Notes under the pieces: generated by a model | Seen by the model: only the letters and a program-made list of their open reading frames with translations | Database searches by the model: none | What the model was told of the DNA's origin: nothing | Shown here: positions 5,288 through 9,679 of the stretch, piece by piece | Layout of the letters: every line of letters begins with the position of its first letter | Numbering within the stretch: the first letter of the stretch is position 1 | Made by a program: the position numbers and the translations under genes | NCBI GenBank assembly: GCA_964537955.1 | Contig: CAZICY010000053.1 | Location: 1 to 9,679 of the forward strand | From: Mxb001 sp964537955 | Lineage (GTDB): Bacteria > Actinomycetota > Actinomycetes > S36-B12 | DNA length: 9,679 nucleotides | Direction of reading: 5' to 3'

Positions 5288-7192
5288 ATGGCGCTCGCAG
5301 GCGAGTCGGCCGCCAATGCCGGCCAGGCCGCGCACGCGCGCAGCCTTGACGATCCTGTCGCCTTCTGGGGCGACGCGGCGGCCCTGGTCGAATGGGTCAC
5401 GCCGCCCCAGCACATCCTCGACGAGTCGGCGGCTCCTCTCTACCGCTGGTACGTCGGGGGGCAGCTCAACACCTGCGCCAATGCCCTGGACCGTCACGTC
5501 GCGGCAGGCCGGGGTGAGCGGCTCGCGCTCATCCACGACAGTGCCTACACCGGGCAGGTCACCCGCCTGACGTACGCGCAGCTCCTCGATGAGGTCGCCC
5601 GCTTCGCGGGCGCCCTGCGCGCGCAGGGGGTGCAGCGCGGGGACCGGGTCATCATCTACCTGCCGATGGTGCCGGAGGCGCTCATCGCCATGCTTGCCTG
5701 CGCCCGGCTCGGCGCGGTGCATTCGGTCGTCTTCGGCGGATTCGCACCGCCCGAGCTCGCGGCCCGCATCGATGACGCCCTGCCCCGGGTCATCATCACC
5801 GCATCCTGCGGGATCGAGGCCGGCCGGGCCGTGCCCTACAAGCCGCTTGTCGACGAGGCGCGCCGTCTCGCGTCTCACAAGGCCAACGCCTGCATCGTCC
5901 TCCAGCGGCCCCAGCTTCCCGCCGACATGGGGGAGGGGGACATCGACTGGGATCACGCCCTGCAGGGCGTGCAGCCCGCCGATCCGGTCGTCGTGGAGGC
6001 GACCGATCCGCTCTACATCCTCTACACGTCCGGAACGACGGGCAAGCCCAAGGGGATCGTGCGCGACAACGGTGGGCACGCCGTCGCGATGGCGTGGAGC
6101 CTGCCGCATGTCTACGGGATCGGCCCCGATGACGTCTGGTGGGCAGCCTCCGACGTGGGGTGGGTCGTCGGCCATTCCTACATCGCCTACGCGCCTCTCA
6201 TCACCGGCTGCACGACCGTGATGTACGAGGGCAAGCCGGTGGGTACGCCCGACGCGGGAGCGTTCTGGCGGGTCATCGAGGAGCATGGCGTCCGTTCGCT
6301 CTTCACCGCCCCGACCGCCATCCGCGCGATCAAGAAGGAAGATCCTCGCGGCGAGCACATGGCCGCCAGGGACCTGAGCAGCCTGCGATGCCTCTTCCTG
6401 GCAGGAGAGCGCCTGGACCCCGACACCTATGCCTGGGCCACGCAGCACCTGGGCGTGCCGGTCGTCGACAACTGGTGGCAGACCGAGACAGGCTGGCCCA
6501 TCGCCTCGAGCATGCGCGGGCTCGACCCGCTTCCCCTCAAGCCGGGATCGCCCTCGCGGCCAGTGCCGGGCTACGACGTCCAGGTGCTCGACGAGCACGG
6601 AGCGCAGGTGGCGCCCCTCGTCGAGGGCAACATCGCGATTCGGCTGCCGCTGCCCCCGGGCGCGCTACCCACCCTGTGGGGCGACGACGAGCGCTACATC
6701 GCGGCCTACCTCTCGGCATACCCCGGCTTCTACGCCACAGGTGATGGCGGCTACGTCGACGAGGACGGCTACCTCTACGTCATGGGCCGCACCGACGACG
6801 TCATCAATGTGGCGGGGCACCGGCTCACGACAGGGTCGCTGGAGGCTGCTGTCTCGGGCCACCCCGATGTCGCGGAGTGCGCGGTCATCGGCGTCCATGA
6901 CGAGATCAAGGGCCAGGTGCCGCGTGCTTTCGTCGTGCTCAAGGCGGGAGCCGATCCGGACGCGCAGGAGCTGCAGGAAGAGGTCATCTCCCGCGTCCGC
7001 GACACCGTCGGGCCGGTGGCGGCTCTGCGCGATGTCCGCATCGTGCCGGCCCTGCCCAAGACGCGCTCGGGCAAGATCCTGCGCCGGTCCATGCGCGCCA
7101 TCGCAGACGGCCGGGACGAGCCGGTGCCTTCGACCATCGAGGACCCGCGGGTGCTCGATGCCCTCGCTCCGATGCTGAGAGGGGACGCGTGA
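5288..7192 (+). CDS. prpE: propionyl-CoA synthetase-type acyl-CoA ligase (PrpE/ACSS3 family)
   Basis: This is an AMP-forming short-chain acyl-CoA ligase: carboxylate + ATP + CoA give acyl-CoA + AMP + PPi. The product is 634 residues, close to known PrpE (about 628). The N-terminal part has YVGGQLNTCANALDRHV, the PrpE/ACSS3 version of this block. The AMP-binding loop YTSGTTGKPKG is at 246-256, followed by IVRDNGGHAVA as in PrpE. SDVGWVVGHSYIAYAPL and NWWQTETGWPI follow. The C-terminal domain has GRTDDVINVAGHR and PKTRSGK, with the catalytic Lys596 that is the usual acetylation target. The blocks after the AMP loop match E. coli PrpE better than acetyl-CoA synthetase. Propionate is the likely substrate; other short acids are possible. 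The frame is open upstream through rlmN, but ATG 5288 sits where the family begins. Its TGA overlaps the start of the next gene. Confidence 0.88.
   Translation: MALAGESAANAGQAAHARSLDDPVAFWGDAAALVEWVTPPQHILDESAAPLYRWYVGGQLNTCANALDRHVAAGRGERLALIHDSAYTGQVTRLTYAQLLDEVARFAGALRAQGVQRGDRVIIYLPMVPEALIAMLACARLGAVHSVVFGGFAPPELAARIDDALPRVIITASCGIEAGRAVPYKPLVDEARRLASHKANACIVLQRPQLPADMGEGDIDWDHALQGVQPADPVVVEATDPLYILYTSGTTGKPKGIVRDNGGHAVAMAWSLPHVYGIGPDDVWWAASDVGWVVGHSYIAYAPLITGCTTVMYEGKPVGTPDAGAFWRVIEEHGVRSLFTAPTAIRAIKKEDPRGEHMAARDLSSLRCLFLAGERLDPDTYAWATQHLGVPVVDNWWQTETGWPIASSMRGLDPLPLKPGSPSRPVPGYDVQVLDEHGAQVAPLVEGNIAIRLPLPPGALPTLWGDDERYIAAYLSAYPGFYATGDGGYVDEDGYLYVMGRTDDVINVAGHRLTTGSLEAAVSGHPDVAECAVIGVHDEIKGQVPRAFVVLKAGADPDAQELQEEVISRVRDTVGPVAALRDVRIVPALPKTRSGKILRRSMRAIADGRDEPVPSTIEDPRVLDALAPMLRGDA
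7178..7185 (+). promoter_or_regulatory. ribosome-binding site for the CoA-transferase
   Basis: AGAGGGGA sits at the end of the ligase gene, 3 bases before the GTG at 7189. It supports the GTG start in the GTGA overlap and re-initiation by ribosomes finishing the ligase. Confidence 0.65.
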
Positions 7193-8298
7193 ACGGGCCC
7201 CTTGACGGGATCGTCGTAGCCGACTTCAGTCGCGTCCTGGCGGGCCCCTACGCCACGATGCTGCTCGGCGACCTCGGCGCGCAGATCATCAAGGTGGAGC
7301 GCCCGGGCCACGGCGACGACACTCGGGCCTGGGGGCCGCCATACACCTCGCACGGGCAGTCGACGTACTTCGCAGGCGTCAATCGCAACAAGTCGACGCG
7401 CGTGATCGACCTGAGCACTCCCCGGGGCCGCGACCAGGCCCGGGACCTCGCCCTGTCATCGGACGTGCTCGTGGAGAACTTCAAGCCCGGATCGCTCGAC
7501 CGGATGGGACTCGGATACGCCGATCTCGCCAGTGCGCACCCGGGGCTTGTCTACTGCTCCATCACCGGATTCGGCTCGGGTGCGGGGCGTGACCTGCCCG
7601 GCTACGACCTGCTCGTGCAGGCGATGGGCGGGCTGATGAGCGTCACGGGCCCGGGACCGGACCAGCCCACGAAGGCCGGCGTCGCCCTTGTGGACGTCAT
7701 CACCGGCCTGCACGCGACCGTGGGCATCCTTGCCGCGCTGCGCCATCGCGACGCGACAGGGCGCGGGCAGCTCGTGGAGGTCAACCTGCTGTCCTCGCTG
7801 CTCTCCGCGCTGGTCAATCAGGCCTCGGGCTACGTCGCCGCCGGAGTCGTCCCGGGAATCCTGGGCAATGCGCACCCTTCCATCGCGCCCTACGACGTCT
7901 TCGCGACAGCCGACCGGCCGCTCGTCATCGCCGTCGGCAACGACGGGCAGTTCGCCGCCCTCGTCGCCGAGCTCGGTGCACCTGAGCTGGCGGAGGACGT
8001 CGATTACGCCACGAACCCGGCGCGTGTGGCCCACCGCGAGCAACTCAAGGCCCGGCTGGAGGCGCTGCTCGCTGCGGCGGGGGCAGACGAGTGGCAGCGG
8101 CGGATCACACGGGCGGGAGTGCCCTGCGGGCCCATCAACGACCTTGCCCAAGCCTTCGCGCTCGCCACCGAGCTCGGCCTGGACCCGGTGGTCGACGTGG
8201 CGGGCACGCCGACCGTGGCGCATCCGATCACCTTGAGCCAGACGCCGGCGACCTACCGCAGCGGGCCGCCGGACCTGCCCGAGGCGCGCGGGGACTAG
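7189..8298 (+). CDS. CaiB/BaiF class III CoA-transferase, succinyl-CoA:glutarate CoA-transferase-like
   Basis: Family III CoA-transferases move CoA between carboxylates through a mixed anhydride on an Asp. The product is 369 residues. It begins GPLDGIVVADFSRVLAGPYATMLLGDLGA, a standard family start, followed by IKVERPGHGDDTRAWGPP. The catalytic Asp is Asp169 in VALVDVITG, at the same number as in formyl-CoA transferase. STYFAGVNRNKS, GYDLLVQAMGGLMSVTGP, NLLSSLLSALVNQASGY, GNAHPSIAPYDVF and GVPCGPIND closely resemble human SUGCT, which makes glutaryl-CoA from glutarate and succinyl-CoA. The neighbouring glutaryl-CoA dehydrogenase supports that role, but substrate cannot be read from sequence. 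The C-terminus is short: it ends soon after SGPPDLPEARGD, where relatives continue for roughly 25-40 residues. The start is GTG, overlapping the ligase stop, so the two are translationally coupled. Confidence 0.9.
   Translation: MNGPLDGIVVADFSRVLAGPYATMLLGDLGAQIIKVERPGHGDDTRAWGPPYTSHGQSTYFAGVNRNKSTRVIDLSTPRGRDQARDLALSSDVLVENFKPGSLDRMGLGYADLASAHPGLVYCSITGFGSGAGRDLPGYDLLVQAMGGLMSVTGPGPDQPTKAGVALVDVITGLHATVGILAALRHRDATGRGQLVEVNLLSSLLSALVNQASGYVAAGVVPGILGNAHPSIAPYDVFATADRPLVIAVGNDGQFAALVAELGAPELAEDVDYATNPARVAHREQLKARLEALLAAAGADEWQRRITRAGVPCGPINDLAQAFALATELGLDPVVDVAGTPTVAHPITLSQTPATYRSGPPDLPEARGD
8295..8298. other. CTAG shared by two convergent stop codons
   Basis: The palindrome CTAG supplies TAG to the plus-strand CoA-transferase (8296-8298) and TAG to the minus-strand dehydrogenase (8297-8295). 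The genes therefore overlap tail-to-tail with no space for a dedicated terminator between them. Confidence 0.95.
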
Positions 8299-9470
8299 CG
8301 GAACGCCGGGATGCCCGTCAGGGCCTGCCCGATGATGAGCGTGTGCATCTCGTTGGTGCCCTCGTAGGTGAAGACCGACTCGAGATTGTTCATGTGGCGG
8401 ATGACCGGGTACTCCAGCGTGATGCCGTTGCCGCCGAGGATGGAGCGGCACTCGCGGGCGATCGACAGGGCCTCGCGGGCATTGTTGAGCTTGCCCAGGC
8501 TCACCTGCTCGGGCGTGATCGCGTGCTGGTCCTTGAGGCGCCCGAGATGGATCGCGAGGAGCATCCCCTTGCCGAGCTCGAGCGTCATGTCGGCGAGCTT
8601 CTGCTGCGTCATCTGGTAGCCGGCGATCGGCTTGTCGAACTGCTCGCGGTCGATGGCGTAGGCGAGCGCCGTCTCCAAGCAGTCGCGGGCCGCGCCTAGC
8701 GTGCCGTAGGCGATGCCGAAGCGAGCCTCGTTGAGGCAGGCGAGCGGCCCCTTGAGGCCACGTACGTCGGGCAGCATGGCCGAGGCCGGCAGCCTCATGC
8801 CGTCGAAGACGAGCTCGGCCGTGACCGAGGCGCGCAGGGACAGCTTCTTGTGGATCTCGCGGGCGGAGAAGCCGGGGGTGTCGGTGGGGACGACGAAGCC
8901 GCGGATGCCGTCGTCCGTCTGGGCCCACACGATCGCGACATCGGCGACGGTGCCGTTGGTGATCCACATCTTGGAGCCGTTGAGCAGCCAGTCGTCCCCG
9001 TCGCGCTTCGCTGCCGTGCGCATGCCGGAGGGGTTGGAGCCGAAGTCGGCCTCGGTGAGGCCGAAGCAGCCGATGGCCTCGCCCTTCGCCATGCGTGGCA
9101 GCCACTCCTCCTTGTGCTCCTCGGAGCCGAAGGCGTGGATGGCGTACATCGCGAGGGAGCCCTGCACGCTCACGAGCGAGCGGATGCCAGAGTCACCAGC
9201 CTCGAGCTCCATCGCGGCGAGCCCGTAGGAGACCGCGTTGGTGCCCGCGCAGCCGTAGCCGTCGAGATGCATGCCGAGCACGCCGAGCTCGCCGAACTCC
9301 CTGGCCAGCTCGCGAGCGGGGATCGTGCCCGCCTCGAACCAGTCCGCAACCTCGGGCTTGATGCGTCGCTCGACGAAGTCGCGCACGACATCGCGAATCG
9401 CGCGCTCCTCCTCCGTGAGCATGCCGTCGATGGCGAAGAGCTCCAGGGGCTGGCGGGGTGCGCTGGTCAC
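8295..9470 (-). CDS. gcdH: glutaryl-CoA dehydrogenase (decarboxylating type likely)
   Basis: GCDH is an FAD enzyme of the acyl-CoA dehydrogenase family that oxidises glutaryl-CoA and, in most members, releases CO2 to give crotonyl-CoA. The product is 391 residues. The N-terminal helical domain has ELEAGDSGIRSLVSVQGSL at 88-106; Glu90 and Arg97-Ser98 correspond to the human Glu87 and Arg94-Ser95 that bind the distal carboxylate. The beta domain has CFGLTEADFGSNPSGM at 135-150. The C-terminal domain has RYGIA-like RFGIAYGTLGA, ILGGNGI at 344-350 and TYEGTNEMH at 368-376, giving catalytic base Glu370 with Tyr369 before it. The substrate-site residues argue against a generic short-chain dehydrogenase. 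The start is GTG at 9470 with a strong GGAGGA site 3 bases upstream; the next in-frame ATG (9422) lacks one. Electrons would go to ETF. It converges on the CoA-transferase. Confidence 0.94.
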   Translation of the reverse strand: MTSAPRQPLELFAIDGMLTEEERAIRDVVRDFVERRIKPEVADWFEAGTIPARELAREFGELGVLGMHLDGYGCAGTNAVSYGLAAMELEAGDSGIRSLVSVQGSLAMYAIHAFGSEEHKEEWLPRMAKGEAIGCFGLTEADFGSNPSGMRTAAKRDGDDWLLNGSKMWITNGTVADVAIVWAQTDDGIRGFVVPTDTPGFSAREIHKKLSLRASVTAELVFDGMRLPASAMLPDVRGLKGPLACLNEARFGIAYGTLGAARDCLETALAYAIDREQFDKPIAGYQMTQQKLADMTLELGKGMLLAIHLGRLKDQHAITPEQVSLGKLNNAREALSIARECRSILGGNGITLEYPVIRHMNNLESVFTYEGTNEMHTLIIGQALTGIPAFR

Positions 9471-9473
9471 GGA

Positions 9474-9479
9474 TCCTCC
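9474..9479 (-). promoter_or_regulatory. gcdH ribosome-binding site
   Basis: On the minus strand GGAGGA is followed by 3 bases and then GTG at 9470. This is the strongest Shine-Dalgarno match in the window and decides the non-ATG start. Confidence 0.85.
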
Positions 9480-9489
9480 GAAGGTCCTG

Positions 9490-9503
9490 CCGGGAATGCC
9501 CGG
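9490..9503 (-). other. hairpin in the gcdH leader
   Basis: CCGGG at 9490-9494 pairs with CCCGG at 9499-9503 around a 4-base loop, with possible G-T extension. It would lie at the very 5' end of a gcdH transcript if the -10 suggested at 9511-9516 is right. It could protect the mRNA end or be chance. Confidence 0.3.
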
Positions 9504-9510
9504 TGAGCCC

Positions 9511-9516
9511 AGTATC
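9511..9516 (-). promoter_or_regulatory. possible gcdH -10 box
   Basis: Read on the minus strand this is GATACT, the AT-richest spot in a GC-rich spacer, about 40 bases upstream of the gcdH GTG. No matching -35 hexamer is present at 17-18 bases. Support is weak. Confidence 0.3.
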
Positions 9517-9522
9517 CCGCAG

Positions 9523-9555
9523 GCCCGCGGATGCGCCCCCGAGGCCTCCGCGGGC
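9523..9555. repeat. 9-bp perfect inverted repeat between divergent genes
   Basis: GCCCGCGGA at 9523-9531 and TCCGCGGGC at 9547-9555 are exact reverse complements separated by 15 bases, with arm centres 24 bases apart. It lies between gcdH (minus) and the gene starting at 9609 (plus), and its left arm falls just upstream of the possible gcdH -10. An operator for a dimeric regulator is possible, as is a chance GC-rich stem. The right arm overlaps an 8-bp palindrome GAGGCCTC at 9541-9548. Confidence 0.4.
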
Positions 9556-9574
9556 GAATCTGCCGGGTGAGGTG

Positions 9575-9587
9575 CCCTCCCCGAGGG
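9575..9587 (+). other. small hairpin upstream of the terminal gene
   Basis: CCCTC at 9575-9579 pairs with GAGGG at 9583-9587 around a CCC loop. There is no T-run after it. It sits about 20 bases before the ATG at 9609. The GAGGGGGA here is too far upstream to act as that gene's ribosome-binding site. Confidence 0.2.
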
Positions 9588-9595
9588 GGATAGGC

Positions 9596-9601
9596 CAGGA
9601 T
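9596..9601 (+). promoter_or_regulatory. putative -10 box for the terminal gene
   Basis: CAGGAT ends 7 bases before the ATG at 9609, the same spacing as TACGGT before pyrH and TAGCGT before the ligase. The first base deviates from TAnnnT. The AGGA inside it could instead be a weak ribosome-binding site 8 bases from the ATG, so the reading is ambiguous. Confidence 0.3.
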
Positions 9602-9608
9602 GTGGGGC

Positions 9609-9679
9609 ATGTCCCTGCTGTCCCGCTTGCGCGTGCCGCGCGACCTGGACCCCTCCTCGCGTGCCGGGCTCATGCTCGC
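9609..9679 (+). CDS. start of an unidentified gene, truncated by the window edge
   Basis: An open frame begins with ATG at 9609 and runs off the window after 23 codons (MSLLSRLRVPRDLDPSSRAG, then LML). I do not recognise the family. The short N-terminus is basic, with Leu/Arg at the start followed by an acidic-polar stretch; nothing indicates a signal peptide within the visible part. It is divergent from gcdH with 138 bases between the starts, so it may share control with it, but a link to glutarate metabolism is only a guess. The start is supported by a promoter-like box at the same spacing as other genes here and by actinobacterial codon use. Confidence 0.5.
   Translation, partial: MSLLSRLRVPRDLDPSSRAGLML

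Noticed and set aside
5027..6598. 523-residue open frame on the minus strand
   Set aside because: Antisense to rlmN and the ligase, both strongly supported by motifs; no domain seen.
7456..9105. 549-residue minus-strand frame overlapping gcdH in another frame
   Set aside because: Runs across the real gcdH coding sequence and antisense to the CoA-transferase; Arg/His/Pro-rich and without family motifs.
1..9679. Mobile element, CRISPR, phage, tRNA or rRNA content
   Set aside because: No transposase, integrase, regularly spaced repeats, tRNA-like cloverleaf or rRNA sequence was recognised; codon use looks uniform across the window by eye.

Overview
The window looks like a chromosomal segment of a high-GC actinobacterium (Actinomycetota). 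GC is very high with G/C-ending codons throughout. The gene order rpsB-tsf-pyrH-frr-cdsA-rlmN is the actinobacterial arrangement of this translation and envelope cluster. PyrH and RlmN both carry N-terminal features I know from mycobacterial homologues, and several genes start without a Shine-Dalgarno site behind TAnnnT-like boxes, as in leaderless actinobacterial transcripts. I cannot name a genus.

Layout. Positions 1-169 are a GC-rich leader ahead of rpsB with several small hairpins, including two mutually exclusive ones. Positions 170-5258 hold six plus-strand housekeeping genes: ribosomal protein S2, elongation factor Ts, UMP kinase, ribosome recycling factor, CDP-diacylglycerol synthase, and the 23S rRNA/tRNA adenine-C2 methyltransferase RlmN. 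From 5288 the content turns catabolic: a propionyl-CoA synthetase-type acyl-CoA ligase (5288-7192) and, overlapping it by four bases, a class III (CaiB/BaiF) CoA-transferase most like succinyl-CoA:glutarate CoA-transferase (7189-8298). On the minus strand, sharing a CTAG stop with it, is a glutaryl-CoA dehydrogenase (8295-9470). The last 138 bases before 9609 are a divergent intergenic region with inverted repeats, and from 9609 a plus-strand gene begins and runs off the window.

How they work together. The first six genes couple translation (S2, EF-Ts, RRF), pyrimidine nucleotide supply (UMP kinase), phospholipid precursor synthesis (CdsA) and ribosome modification (RlmN). The CoA-transferase and dehydrogenase form a plausible two-step route from glutarate to glutaryl-CoA to crotonyl-CoA, fed by lysine or related breakdown. 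The ligase in the same transcription unit would activate propionate or a similar short acid. No CRISPR, transposon, phage, tRNA or rRNA sequence was seen, and I found no previously undescribed system. The points most worth checking are the repeated leaderless-type starts, the shortened CoA-transferase C-terminus at the shared stop, and the inverted repeat in the divergent region.
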